From positions 12,138 to 76,137 of the forward strand of contig CAAFTU010000109.1 in NCBI GenBank assembly GCA_900766005.1: a DNA stretch of 64,000 nucleotides. Direction: 5' to 3'. The notes under the pieces were generated by a model that did no database searches, was not told the DNA's origin, and was given only the letters and a program-made list of their open reading frames with translations. Shown here piece after piece: positions 46,084 through 55,598 of this stretch (position 1 is the stretch's first letter; each line of letters starts with the position of its first letter). Position numbers and translations under genes: made by a program. This stretch comes from an uncultured Bacteroides sp. Its GTDB lineage: Bacteria; Bacteroidota; Bacteroidia; Bacteroidales; Bacteroidaceae.

Positions 46084-46109
46084 TTGTAGTCACGGGAGAT
46101 AGAATCAAA

Positions 46110-46739
46110 TCAGCACTCAACCTTTAGCTGATTGATTTCCATCTGTATTCTGTTCAAGAATGTCCCGGCATGTGCTCCATCCATCTGTGTGTGATGAAAC
46201 TGAAAAGACAAATTGACGTAATACCTGAAAAAACGACGCGAATAACGTCCCCAAATGATAAAAGGGTTGTTGAATATGCCACTATACATTCCTCCGCCAA
46301 ATTCCAATTCAGTATCAACAATAGCTGATGTACCGATAACCATACACGTTTCGGACAGATCCCGGTCGGTGCAACTTGCTGCCACGTCAGCAGTGTACTT
46401 CAAATAATCCCGGTTATACTCCTCCAAACTGCCGTGAAATTCGATGTCACAGGAACTCACCTCCCCCAACCGGTTTTTCACCATCGTGTTGATGGCGAGC
46501 TTATCAAACTGCATGAGCTTATCCCCCACCGGCAGCAGGTAAAACTCTTTTTGCTGAAGGGCAGCCTTACCGATACAGAAATCGAGCAGCATATTGAATT
46601 TCAGATGCTTCTTTTTACTTATTCTCACCAGACGGGTAACGTCTACCTTCTTGACAAAAGTAAGCATGGGATTGGGCGCATTTTTCCAAATTTCAAATTG
46701 ACGTCCTCTGGCTGTTTCTTGCGGATTAACTTCTTTCAT
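46110..46739 (-). CDS. Chloramphenicol acetyltransferase-like (CatA-type fold) protein
   Basis: Cytoplasmic acetyl-CoA-dependent acyltransferase of 209 aa. The catalytic motif HHTQMDG (182-188) is complete, and 'FNNPFIIWGRYSRRFFRYYVNLSFQFHH' has the usual strand order. Such chromosomal members are common in Bacteroides and need not give chloramphenicol resistance. Convergent with the SPASM gene (26-bp gap). Confidence 0.85.
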   Translation of the reverse strand: MKEVNPQETARGRQFEIWKNAPNPMLTFVKKVDVTRLVRISKKKHLKFNMLLDFCIGKAALQQKEFYLLPVGDKLMQFDKLAINTMVKNRLGEVSSCDIEFHGSLEEYNRDYLKYTADVAASCTDRDLSETCMVIGTSAIVDTELEFGGGMYSGIFNNPFIIWGRYSRRFFRYYVNLSFQFHHTQMDGAHAGTFLNRIQMEINQLKVEC

Positions 46740-46983
46740 TTTTCTGCTATTTGGGCACTGAATTAAACTGTAAAAGATACGGGCACCAAAAACCTACAGG
46801 TTTGCCTAATCAAAAAAAAGATCATTGAGATAATGGTACCACAAAATAAAAAGGGGGTCACAAAGGGTACACAAATATGCTAATTATGCCTATCGCTGCC
46901 TCTTTCAGCATGTTGACTGCTACTCGCTTTTTAAAGTGTATATCCCTGTTTATCAGAAACATTGGTTAACAAACGATACACAA

Positions 46984-47013
46984 CAAAAAATGACGATTAC
47001 CGAAGTAATCGTC
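46984..47013 (-). terminator. Terminator of tRNA-Arg
   Basis: On the minus strand GACGATTAC, loop TTCG, GTAATCGTC and then ATTTTTTG. It lies a few bases past the tRNA. Confidence 0.85.
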
Positions 47014-47018
47014 TTCTG

Positions 47019-47092
<74 letters not shown>

Positions 47093-47117
47093 ATCCTTTG
47101 TTTCTCGTTTGCGGTTG

Positions 47118-47125
47118 CAAAGGTA
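47118..47125 (-). promoter_or_regulatory. -7 promoter box of tRNA-Arg
   Basis: TACCTTTG on the minus strand, within a 21-bp block identical to that ahead of tRNA-Asp; about 25 bp before the tRNA. Confidence 0.75.
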
Positions 47126-47220
47126 GTGCTTTTTCCGAAACCTCCAAAGCATTTTGGATATTTTTTTGCAATTATTTTATTAAACACTCATTTTCAACGG
47201 TTTAAAAAACAAACTTTTTT

Positions 47221-48681
47221 TCACAATCCTACTGGAATCTTCAGCAAGAACCAAACGATGAACAAAATAATCCAAACGGCGAGAATTGCCAGCGAATAAA
47301 GCCAGGTATATTTCAGCAGCGTTCCATACGTCACCCTATTATCATACTGGCGCATGTACGTCAACACCAATGGCATGTAAAACAGAAAAGGAGTCAAAGC
47401 GTTTGTAGAACTGTCTCCGATTCGAAAAGCACACTGAACCACATCGGGTGTGATACCCATTTGAGCAAAAATGGGAATAAAGATGAAAGACATGAACGCC
47501 CATTTGGAGGTAGCCGATACCATAATTAAGTTGACACAGGCTGTAAACAGAATAAACAGCACCAAAGCACCCAGCGGAGCGACAGGAAAAGAAGAAACCA
47601 TTTCGGCTCCTAAAATGGCCAGGCATTTATCGAGATGGGAATACTCCAGGCAAGCAAACATCTGCGCTGCAAAAAAAGCAATCACAAAATAAACACCCAA
47701 CAATTTCATGGGATCAACCAATCCTTCTATTACATCCCGATCGGAACGGTATCGGCCGGAACTGAATCCATATGCCATACCGGTAAGGCCGGTGCCCAAA
47801 GAAAGAAGAAACAGAATACCGGCAATGAAAGGAGAATGCATCAGTCCGCCATTCACCCCGCGTAATATACCATAAGGCGAGAATGTGAGCCACAGCACAA
47901 GTGCTATGTAGAGGGCTGCCACCAGGACAGACATCATCAAGGCTCGCCGCTCTTTACGGGAAAGCGGACGATACACTTCAGTTTTCACGTCACCCGTATA
48001 AGCACCCAATTTGCGGAGAAGCCATTTTTGCGTAATCACATAAATGATGACCGCGATAAGAACTGTTGAAGCACTCATAAAAAAATAGTTGCATAGCGGC
48101 TCCGTATTTCCCTGATAACCTGTCTGCGCCAAAGCAGCCTCTTGGGTGGTATGTGCCAACAGCGGATCCATCGTACTCAACACAATATTGGCACTGTATC
48201 CGCAAGCCACAGACACATAAGCAGTAATCATACCTGCCAAAGGATGCATGCCTACCCACTGAAAAAGCATGGCGGCAATCGGAAGCAGTATGATATACCC
48301 ACCGTCACCGATAGCATTCGAAAGCAAGCCCAAAGCAATGACCCACCACACTATCTTGTGTTTTTTTTCACGGTTACCTATCCCGATGCGAATGCAAGCA
48401 TCAATAAACCCGGCATGACGAGCCACCCCCAAGCCAAACATAGCTATAATCACCATGCCCAATGGAGCAAAGCCGGTAAAATTCTTGATTGAGTTTCTCA
48501 ACCACCAACGGATGCCTTCCGGACTCAGCAAACTCTGCACACGCACCTCTTCTCCTGTCTGCAGCAATGTAACCTTCAATCCATAGATGTCACAGATCCA
48601 AGACAGGAAAACCACCATGATTGTGAGGAGCATAAACATGGTAGCCGGATGAGGCATGCGCCATTTTGTTTTACTCTTCAT
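47221..48681 (-). CDS. AbgT-family transporter
   Basis: Inner-membrane transporter of 486 aa with about 12 hydrophobic segments. 'APLGMVIIAMFGLGVARHAGF', 'ANIVLSTMDPLLAHTTQ' and 'SATSKWAFMSFIFIPIF' are AbgT hallmarks. Members take up p-aminobenzoyl-glutamate or export sulfonamides. The frame is open further upstream (to 48747), but the ATG at 48681 is natural and overlaps the response-regulator stop by 11 bp. That overlap puts the transporter in the operon of a signalling pair. Confidence 0.9.
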   Translation of the reverse strand: MKSKTKWRMPHPATMFMLLTIMVVFLSWICDIYGLKVTLLQTGEEVRVQSLLSPEGIRWWLRNSIKNFTGFAPLGMVIIAMFGLGVARHAGFIDACIRIGIGNREKKHKIVWWVIALGLLSNAIGDGGYIILLPIAAMLFQWVGMHPLAGMITAYVSVACGYSANIVLSTMDPLLAHTTQEAALAQTGYQGNTEPLCNYFFMSASTVLIAVIIYVITQKWLLRKLGAYTGDVKTEVYRPLSRKERRALMMSVLVAALYIALVLWLTFSPYGILRGVNGGLMHSPFIAGILFLLSLGTGLTGMAYGFSSGRYRSDRDVIEGLVDPMKLLGVYFVIAFFAAQMFACLEYSHLDKCLAILGAEMVSSFPVAPLGALVLFILFTACVNLIMVSATSKWAFMSFIFIPIFAQMGITPDVVQCAFRIGDSSTNALTPFLFYMPLVLTYMRQYDNRVTYGTLLKYTWLYSLAILAVWIILFIVWFLLKIPVGL

Positions 48682-49399
48682 CAGCTTCCAAATTGTCCAA
48701 ATCGATAATGCGCAATTCCAATGCACGCACCGCCAGACGAGTAGCATTTACCCCCACCCGTTCGCCATCAGCAAAAAGACGCCCTATCAAATCATTCTGC
48801 CGTTTTTCCAGCGATTTAACGCCAAACGGCATCCCTTTGAGGTTGGCAATCATTTCCTTGGTGTATCCCAATGCCAGATGGCGCAGAAAGCGCTCGTCAT
48901 ATTCATCAATATCATAATTGATAACCGCCTCCTGCCGTTTGGCATCATTGATAACCGATTTCTTGAAACGCTCCACAATTTTCTCCAAAATGGGATAATT
49001 GAACACCAGTTTCTTGCCGTCAAGCACCGCCTGCACATCAGTCTTCGTAAGCAGTTCGCCGGTTTTAAGAATAATACCGTCGGCACCGGCATCCAGCACA
49101 TCCACCCACAGCTTTTCATTCAAAATTTCCCCCGTGAAAATCAGCACATGAACACCTTGATAACGCTTAAAAATCGTGCGGCAGATATCCACACCGATGG
49201 TGGTGGAGCCCCCCAAGCCCAGATCGAGCAAAACCAGATCGGGCAGCTGAGCCTCCATTAAAGGCCAGAATTCCTTCTCGCTCATCGCCGTCCCAATAAT
49301 CTCGGCATTGGGTATTTCATGACGGAAAATCTCTTCCGTTCCTTTTAATTCAAGTTTGACGTCTTCAACAATAATCACTTTAAATTTCTGTTCTTCCAT
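48671..49399 (-). CDS. Response regulator with receiver and LuxR-like C-terminal region
   Basis: Cytoplasmic regulator of 242 aa. The receiver has acidic E12/D13, phospho-acceptor Asp59 (LVLLDLGLGG), the threonine in IFTGE and the lysine in ILKTGE. The C-terminal region ('RFLRHLALGYTKEMIANLKGMPFGVKSLEKRQNDLIGRLF') looks like a helix-turn-helix of the LuxR style. It begins 32 bp after the large kinase gene, its most likely partner. Confidence 0.87.
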   Translation of the reverse strand: MEEQKFKVIIVEDVKLELKGTEEIFRHEIPNAEIIGTAMSEKEFWPLMEAQLPDLVLLDLGLGGSTTIGVDICRTIFKRYQGVHVLIFTGEILNEKLWVDVLDAGADGIILKTGELLTKTDVQAVLDGKKLVFNYPILEKIVERFKKSVINDAKRQEAVINYDIDEYDERFLRHLALGYTKEMIANLKGMPFGVKSLEKRQNDLIGRLFADGERVGVNATRLAVRALELRIIDLDNLEADEE

Positions 49400-49431
49400 G
49401 TCTCTATTTCTTACTTTTATGTGTTTTCATT

Positions 49432-52400
49432 TTATCGTCGGGGCACTGTGAAATAAACAGTAAACCCGCCTTCGGCAGCCGGCTCGGCATTGATACGACA
49501 GCCCCTGCGTCCGGCAAATTCATCATGATCCCGAATAATCTGTTTGCAAATTAAATATTCCGTTCCGCTCAACACACCTTTCTCTCCAGCCGTCATACGG
49601 ACCAGATTAGGGTAAAACAGCTGATGCAATTCGTCTGCACTCTTTTCACGCCGGCGATCGGTAAAAGAAAAACGAACGTAGTCTTGTTCCGGAAAAGCCT
49701 GCAAGTGCAGCACACCCTCCTCGCGCAGAGTCAAAGCTTCATCGATGAGGTTCTCCAGCAGAAAGCGCAGCTGATTGACATCGCCCACCACCCGGGCATC
49801 TGCCGGCTCCATCTGAAGCACAATCTTTTCCGGCCGGTTCCTGGTTGCTTTTTTAAAATACTTTCCTGCCGATTCAAAAAGTTCCTGAACCGGGATGACC
49901 GTCCGCCGGAATGTCACTTCCTCCAACTGACGGGAAGCACATGAACTCAGAATCGTAAAAATACCCTTGTAATACTCTATCAGTTCAATCATCGCATTGA
50001 CCGCCTCCAATTCCTCTTCCGCAGTGAGTGCCTGCGTGGTCAGACGCCCCACAATCTGTTTGATTTTATTCGGATAATACAGCGTTTCGTGCTTGATGGT
50101 GGAAAGGCAATTATCGAGCACCATATTTTGTACATGCAGCATGCTGTCTTCCCAGGAGGCTCTACGGGCCTCCTCATGTGCCGACTCAATGTCTCGATAC
50201 TGCGTAGCCATTTTCATCACCGCATTAAACACAACAATGGCCACATAACGGGCCACCAGTTCAAACAGCAGCCGATCGGTAATCTGCTCAGACTCTCCCC
50301 GGCGTTCCAGATAAAGCACACCGACACACCGGTGCTCATGGGCCACTTCCACTTTCAGCGGAATGGCCAGAAAAGGATGCTGAACGAGAAACTCTTCCGA
50401 ATCAAAACTTTGCTGCACCATATCAGGCATCGGCTGCTCCGGATACGAAGCATACTCCAGCGAACGGGCAGCCTCATTGTATACGGCAATGCCCATCCGG
50501 TCGACACCAAGCAATTCATCCACTGCACTGAATGCCGCACACACAATCTGTCTGGGAATCTCCTTCAGCGTGTTTTCTTCCTTTTGCAGCGCTTCTTCAT
50601 CTTCTTTTTCCTGCGGTCTTAGAAGAGAGGCTGCAAACACTTTCTGATTAATATCAAGCACCTGCTCCAGATTAAGCCGGTTCAGCATCCTTTTGCGCAT
50701 ATACAGAAAATAGTAGCCAACCAGCAAGACGAACAACAGGACAAAACACAGAATAATACCAATCGTCTTGTTGATATTAGACCGCTCCAACTGGCGGCAG
50801 TAGGTTTCTAGTGTCTTATCTTCTCCTTGCAGTTTATACAAATCAGTAAATGCCGCATTGTTGTAATCATACCCTTCCAGCTGCTTCAAAGCCAGGAAGG
50901 CCACTGCAGCCTCATTTCGGATATCCAATATAACGTGATAATCCGTATCAAAAAGCTCATTCCACCACCCGATTTCGGCAGGCACGCCCTCCCCGACCAG
51001 CTTCATCTCATGATGCGGCTGCGGGCTGATCGAATAGAGTTCATAATGCTCGTTGAGCAGTTTCATAGCCGAATCCACATATTGCAATGCCTGTTCGTAA
51101 TTCTCATCCACATTAGCAAAATAAGCATCATTGGCAAGGTCAGATGCCGCATCCAGCAAATCCTCATACGAAGAATCGGGCATCAAAACCAGTGACTCCT
51201 CCAGCGCCTCACCGGCAGACGAAGCAGAAGGAGTGCAGGAACTAAGCCCCCAGGGAAGCAATGCAGCCAGCAGCACCGTCATCACTTTCCTCACTCCCAA
51301 TGGCAGGCGGAAATAAAAACGACTTCCTTTGCCCAACTCACTTTCAACAGAGAAGGTGCAGACATGAAACAGCGCATTGGTCTTCTTGTATTTCTCGATA
51401 ATACCCTTGCAATTCATCAATCCGAAGCCGCTGCCCTTGTTTTTTTTCAAATCTTCCAGGTCGTCCGCATTCTTCATGCCAATCTGACTGGAATCATACA
51501 CTTTTTCATCCATCATCTGCGACACATCCTCCTTGGAAATTCCGCGGCCGTTGTCTTCCACAGAAATCTCCACATAACTGTCGGCAGAGCGGGCATAAAC
51601 CTTTACCCATCCGCCTTCCGGAGTATATTTACGGGCATTCTCGGCCAGCGTATTAATCATGAAAAGCGTCAGTGCCCGGTCGGCCTTCACACACACATCG
51701 GTAGGTTCTACCTCCAGCAGCTGCTTCTTCATTTCAAACGAACGTCGTCCCTTGCTCAGCAAATCAAAAAGTTCGTTCAAGGCAAATGTCTCGATATTCA
51801 AACTCAACGTGCCCTGTTTCATCTTAATCCACAGCGCCAATATATCATTGTATTCATTGATGGTGTCCACCAGTTCATTGATATATTCATACTTCTCTTT
51901 CTTGATTTTATCATCATGAATATATCCTTTCTCTATCAGCTTATGCACTTCATTCAAGATGCGGTCGATATAAGGATGAACACCGTTTACAATTGCCAGA
52001 CACGCCTTTTTAACCAGGTTCTGACGCTTGTTTCCTGCAATGTGCTGCTCGTATATATAGCGCTGCTTCTCCAGCTGCATCCGCTCTTCACTGAGCGATT
52101 CAAGCATCTGTTCATTATCTGCTGCCCAGCTGATATAGGGTTCCAGCACATGCACAAGTGCCTTTTCATCCCGGCTGAGCCAATGTCTGGACACCAATGC
52201 CGCTTTTCCCTCTTCCGAAATTTCCAGCGTCATCCGGCCACGGCCGAAAAGCGCATCCAGCCCTCGCTGGATAAGCGGGACATCCATCGGAATAGAAGAC
52301 GTGATATCACGGCACAAAGCCAAAATCTGCTGCAAGCGGTTCACATCGGTCTGATTCTTGATCTTCGAACGTTTGTTGAAAAACCACCAGAGAATAATAA

Positions 52401-53829
52401 CCCACACCAATCCCAGGAGCACCAACGAAAGCACCAGCGTCATCTGCCGCGAACCGGCTTCCAGCGAATCGTATCGGCTCTCCAGCTCCTTATCCTGGCG
52501 AGTGAAATTCAAAATATCCAGATAGATATTACGGTTATAATCAGACGCAGCCTTCATTCCCAGTCCGGCGTACGACACACTTAGCTGTTCACGAATGCGC
52601 GAAATCCATTCAGGCACCGTTTTCACCTGCTCCTGCGTGATCCACGGCACACCGGTGTATGTCGTATCACCCTCTATATAAGGATATAGCTGGTCTCTTC
52701 CGTCTTCGCCGTGATGATAATAAAGCATGTGATGCAAGTTCACACAATTGAGTGCCTTGGTCAGCGTATCAAGAGCCTCCGCATACCGGCCATGCCTGTT
52801 GAGATACTTGCCGATAGACACATAGGCGCCGGCTATCTGATACAAATCATCGTATTCGCGAAACTTCTGCAAAGCAAGCTGAGCCAGGCGCAAGGGCAAT
52901 AAAGAATCTACAGGAACCCCCAGTTCCTGCAAAATGTGCATTCTCGTGGATTGAAAAAACTCGAAATTCTTCGGAGAAATCAGCAAATCGGCAAGTCCCT
53001 GCAGCCCATTCCCTTCAAAATAAGGAAATCCGCTTTGCGCTGCAGTGCGCCAAGTGTAATACAGTTGGTCAAACTCACGCAGCTTCCTGTCAGCCGGCTT
53101 CCGGCCTTCCACCAAGCCCGCAGCTCCTTTTATATAATGGTAATACAGCAGCTGGCTGGTGTCGCTCCACTCATTGTTCGCAGGAATCTGCCGGATAGCC
53201 TCCTTCGCTTCCTGCCGCTGCTGCAAAAAATAATAGTAAATAGACGAAACAAGATAAAACTCGGTGAAAGCATAATCCAGACGGAGCTTTTCATGGCGGT
53301 CGGCAAACAGGTCACTTTCCTCTCTGATCCGTTTCATCCGTTTCAGAGCACTGTTGCGGTAGTCATAAAACTCCTTATTCATCGCCGTGCGCTGGCAGAT
53401 TTTCATCAGTCCGATGTCGGCAATCAGAAGTTCCAGTTCATTTTTTGTCAGCTGATACACCTCCTTGTGCAACGCCGCTGCCCGTTCAAAATCCATCTTC
53501 ATATACAGCCAGAAACCCAGGTTGTTAGCCGCTTCGGCTTTCCCCGATTTATAGAGGTTCACCTTCATATAGGCTTGGCGGGCAAAGAAACAAGAAGAAT
53601 CCAGCTGACGGTAGCGATAGGCGTAGGCGGCACCGTTCAGCGAGTCAATCAGCCGCACTTCCTTTGTGGGCACCATATCCGTGCAGGAAAAGAGAGCCGA
53701 AAAAGCCACCGATAAAACAAATGCATAGAGCAGCAACGACAATGAATTTCTACTCCACCCATTATCTCCGACAATCCGTTTATTTAAAGAAGGTTGTTTC
53801 ATACCCAGTTCTCCACTCTCCTTACTCAT
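49432..53829 (-). CDS. Giant tandem sensor kinase (DUF5112/DUF5113-like), two sensor units in one chain
   Basis: Membrane signalling protein of 1465 aa. Unit 1: signal segment with LFSC (Cys49), TPR-like sensor region (60-440), membrane helix (about 460-480), ATPase domain with N-box TLAENARKY, DNGRGIS and GSGFGLMN (about 720-830). Unit 2 then starts: a hydrophobic segment with a lipobox-like LSSC (about 845-865), a periplasmic-looking part, a second membrane helix (about 1020-1043), a GAF-like region, a possible phospho-His in STIKHETLYYPNK (near 1243) and a degenerate ATPase domain. No HisKA histidine is obvious in unit 1. The response regulator and AbgT transporter follow in the operon. 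Confidence 0.85.
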   Translation of the reverse strand: MSKESGELGMKQPSLNKRIVGDNGWSRNSLSLLLYAFVLSVAFSALFSCTDMVPTKEVRLIDSLNGAAYAYRYRQLDSSCFFARQAYMKVNLYKSGKAEAANNLGFWLYMKMDFERAAALHKEVYQLTKNELELLIADIGLMKICQRTAMNKEFYDYRNSALKRMKRIREESDLFADRHEKLRLDYAFTEFYLVSSIYYYFLQQRQEAKEAIRQIPANNEWSDTSQLLYYHYIKGAAGLVEGRKPADRKLREFDQLYYTWRTAAQSGFPYFEGNGLQGLADLLISPKNFEFFQSTRMHILQELGVPVDSLLPLRLAQLALQKFREYDDLYQIAGAYVSIGKYLNRHGRYAEALDTLTKALNCVNLHHMLYYHHGEDGRDQLYPYIEGDTTYTGVPWITQEQVKTVPEWISRIREQLSVSYAGLGMKAASDYNRNIYLDILNFTRQDKELESRYDSLEAGSRQMTLVLSLVLLGLVWVIILWWFFNKRSKIKNQTDVNRLQQILALCRDITSSIPMDVPLIQRGLDALFGRGRMTLEISEEGKAALVSRHWLSRDEKALVHVLEPYISWAADNEQMLESLSEERMQLEKQRYIYEQHIAGNKRQNLVKKACLAIVNGVHPYIDRILNEVHKLIEKGYIHDDKIKKEKYEYINELVDTINEYNDILALWIKMKQGTLSLNIETFALNELFDLLSKGRRSFEMKKQLLEVEPTDVCVKADRALTLFMINTLAENARKYTPEGGWVKVYARSADSYVEISVEDNGRGISKEDVSQMMDEKVYDSSQIGMKNADDLEDLKKNKGSGFGLMNCKGIIEKYKKTNALFHVCTFSVESELGKGSRFYFRLPLGVRKVMTVLLAALLPWGLSSCTPSASSAGEALEESLVLMPDSSYEDLLDAASDLANDAYFANVDENYEQALQYVDSAMKLLNEHYELYSISPQPHHEMKLVGEGVPAEIGWWNELFDTDYHVILDIRNEAAVAFLALKQLEGYDYNNAAFTDLYKLQGEDKTLETYCRQLERSNINKTIGIILCFVLLFVLLVGYYFLYMRKRMLNRLNLEQVLDINQKVFAASLLRPQEKEDEEALQKEENTLKEIPRQIVCAAFSAVDELLGVDRMGIAVYNEAARSLEYASYPEQPMPDMVQQSFDSEEFLVQHPFLAIPLKVEVAHEHRCVGVLYLERRGESEQITDRLLFELVARYVAIVVFNAVMKMATQYRDIESAHEEARRASWEDSMLHVQNMVLDNCLSTIKHETLYYPNKIKQIVGRLTTQALTAEEELEAVNAMIELIEYYKGIFTILSSCASRQLEEVTFRRTVIPVQELFESAGKYFKKATRNRPEKIVLQMEPADARVVGDVNQLRFLLENLIDEALTLREEGVLHLQAFPEQDYVRFSFTDRRREKSADELHQLFYPNLVRMTAGEKGVLSGTEYLICKQIIRDHDEFAGRRGCRINAEPAAEGGFTVYFTVPRR

Positions 53830-53897
53830 TAAATTACGGCAAATCTACAAATATTTCCGTTAAGTTGAAGAGAAATTTATTTTTTATACAATAAGTC

Positions 53898-53929
53898 TTT
53901 CTTAATAATAAGAGAAATTCTTACCTTTG
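53898..53929 (+). promoter_or_regulatory. Promoter of prs
   Basis: TTTC at 53898-53901, a 20-bp spacer and TACCTTTG at 53922-53929. Standard Bacteroides spacing; leader of about 35 nt to the ATG at 53969. Confidence 0.75.
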
Positions 53930-53968
53930 TAGGCAAATTAACCAATAGGTAAAACATCTATTAAAAAA

Positions 53969-54907
53969 ATGAGCGAAAAAGCACCCTTTATGGTATTCTC
54001 TGGAACAAATTCGAGATACCTTGCAGAAAAAATCTGCGCAAGCCTGAATTGCCCTCTGGGAAATATGAACATCACTCACTTCGCTGACGGTGAATTTGCA
54101 GTATCCTACGAGGAATCTATTCGTGGCGCACATGTATTCTTGGTTCAATCAACTTTCCCGAACTCAGACAATTTAATGGAGCTTCTCCTGATGATTGACG
54201 CTGCCAAACGTGCATCAGCCAAAAGCGTAGTAGCTGTAATCCCTTATTTCGGATGGGCTCGTCAGGACAGAAAAGACAAACCTCGTGTTTCCATCGGAGC
54301 GAAACTGGTAGCCGATCTGCTTTCTGTAGCAGGTATCGACCGTCTGATTACAATGGACTTGCATGCAGACCAGATTCAAGGATTCTTCAACATCCCGGTT
54401 GACCACTTGTATGCTTCCGCTGTATTCCTCCCCTACATTCAATCACTGAATTTGGACAACTTGGTTATTGCTACTCCGGACGTAGGCGGTTCCAAACGTG
54501 CCAGCACATTCTCTAAGTATCTGGAAGTGCCCTTGGTTCTTTGCAACAAATCACGTGAAAAAGCCAACGAAGTGGCTTCTATGCAAATCATCGGTGACGT
54601 GAAAGGCAAGAACGTGGTATTGGTAGACGATATCGTTGACACAGCCGGTACTATCACTAAAGCTGCCAACATCATGCTGGAAGCCGGAGCTGCTTCAGTG
54701 CGTGCTATTGCCAGCCACTGTGTGATGTCTGACCCTGCATCGTTCCGTGTTCAAGAATCTGGTTTGGTGGAAATGGTCTTCACAGACAGTATCCCTTACG
54801 CTAAAAAATGCGTGAAAGTAAAACAATTGAGCATCGCTGATATGTTTGCTGAAACAATCAAACGTGTGGTAAACAACGAATCTATCAGTTCTCAATATCT
54901 GATTTAA
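53969..54907 (+). CDS. prs: Ribose-phosphate pyrophosphokinase
   Basis: Cytoplasmic enzyme that makes PRPP from ribose-5-phosphate and ATP for nucleotide, histidine and tryptophan synthesis. Motifs: FSGTNSRYLAEKI start, RQDRKDKPR flexible region, 'DLHADQIQGFFNIPVDHLYA' and the PRPP-binding VLVDDIVDTAGTI. Length 312 aa is normal. Its codon use looks smoother than that of neighbours (many GCT/GGT), fitting high expression. Confidence 0.97.
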   Translation: MSEKAPFMVFSGTNSRYLAEKICASLNCPLGNMNITHFADGEFAVSYEESIRGAHVFLVQSTFPNSDNLMELLLMIDAAKRASAKSVVAVIPYFGWARQDRKDKPRVSIGAKLVADLLSVAGIDRLITMDLHADQIQGFFNIPVDHLYASAVFLPYIQSLNLDNLVIATPDVGGSKRASTFSKYLEVPLVLCNKSREKANEVASMQIIGDVKGKNVVLVDDIVDTAGTITKAANIMLEAGAASVRAIASHCVMSDPASFRVQESGLVEMVFTDSIPYAKKCVKVKQLSIADMFAETIKRVVNNESISSQYLI

Positions 54908-54952
54908 TCTGATTTGATTGTGCTTATTAAGGCGCATCATTATCTCAGAATC

Positions 54953-54993
54953 AAGTAGGAGGTAAATACGAATACAGTATTTATCTCCTACTT
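54953..54993 (+). terminator. Long hairpin after prs
   Basis: AAGTAGGAGGTAAATA pairs with TATTTATCTCCTACTT (16 bp, one G-T). Only a short T-rich tail follows, so it may act as a terminator or an mRNA 3' stabiliser. Confidence 0.65.
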
Positions 54994-55094
54994 CTGTATT
55001 TGGAGGTCAAAAACCTATAGGTTTACGAGGTGAAAACCTATAGGTTTAGCACCCGTAAAGCTATGCTTTTCAGATGCTAAAGCACCGCTTTGCG

Positions 55095-55160
55095 ACAGCT
55101 AAAGTGGCACTTTACAACAGCTAAAGTGGCTCTCTGCAACAGCTAAAGTGGCACTCTGCA
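55095..55160. repeat. 22-bp tandem repeat, three copies plus a decayed fourth
   Basis: ACAGCTAAAGTGGCACTTTACA (55095), then copies at 55117 and 55139 differing at two to three bases. A degenerate copy (ATGCTAAAGCACCGCTTTGCG) precedes. Confidence 0.93.
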
Positions 55161-55280
55161 GGAGCTCATTGTACTCCAAGTTAGTTTCACCCTTCACAAA
55201 CTGTATTTCAATAGATTACAATGAAACGTGTGAAATATCCGCTGATCCGTTCTCAGATATACAAAGTTTAAAATAAAAAA

Positions 55281-55310
55281 ACGAGTCAATTCCGCTATGG
55301 AATTACCCGT
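55281..55310 (-). terminator. Minus-strand terminator behind the LuxR regulator gene
   Basis: Minus strand ACGGGTAATTCC, loop ATAGC, GGAATTGACTCGT, then TTTTTTTATTTT; one bulge and one G-T pair. Confidence 0.6.
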
Positions 55311-55598
55311 CTCCAAAATAGAAAAGCCATATTGGCTTTTCTTTTCATGTCATCAATTATCCCCTAAAACAATCTTTCTTTTTTACCTAAAAAACTAAAT
55401 AACCTATTGTTTCTTTCTACCTTTTATTAAAAACTAATTCAATACCTTTAATCTTAAAACTTTTATACCTTAACAACTTAATACCTTTTAATACCTTTAT
55501 ATCGTAGCAATTTCCCAATTGCACTGCAAAGGTACACAAAATTTCCGTGTGCGCAAACGGATTTATATTTTATAACATTTTTACAGGCTTTTCAATCA

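Larger units (their letters stand above)
54994..55598. other. Repeat-rich spacer between prs and hemerythrin regulator
   Basis: 600 bp with no gene. It contains the palindrome AAACCTATAGGTTT twice (55011-55024 and 55034-55047), the 22-bp array at 55095-55160, a plus-strand hairpin with T tail (55321-55346), a minus-strand terminator at 55281-55310 and an AT-rich run (55380-55510) in which AATACCTTT and its near-copies recur. Confidence 0.6.

Noticed and set aside
51364..52584. Plus-strand open frame of 406 codons
   Set aside because: Antisense to the tandem kinase, which has clear domain motifs.
55095..55160. CRISPR array
   Set aside because: Units are contiguous with no spacers and there are no cas genes.
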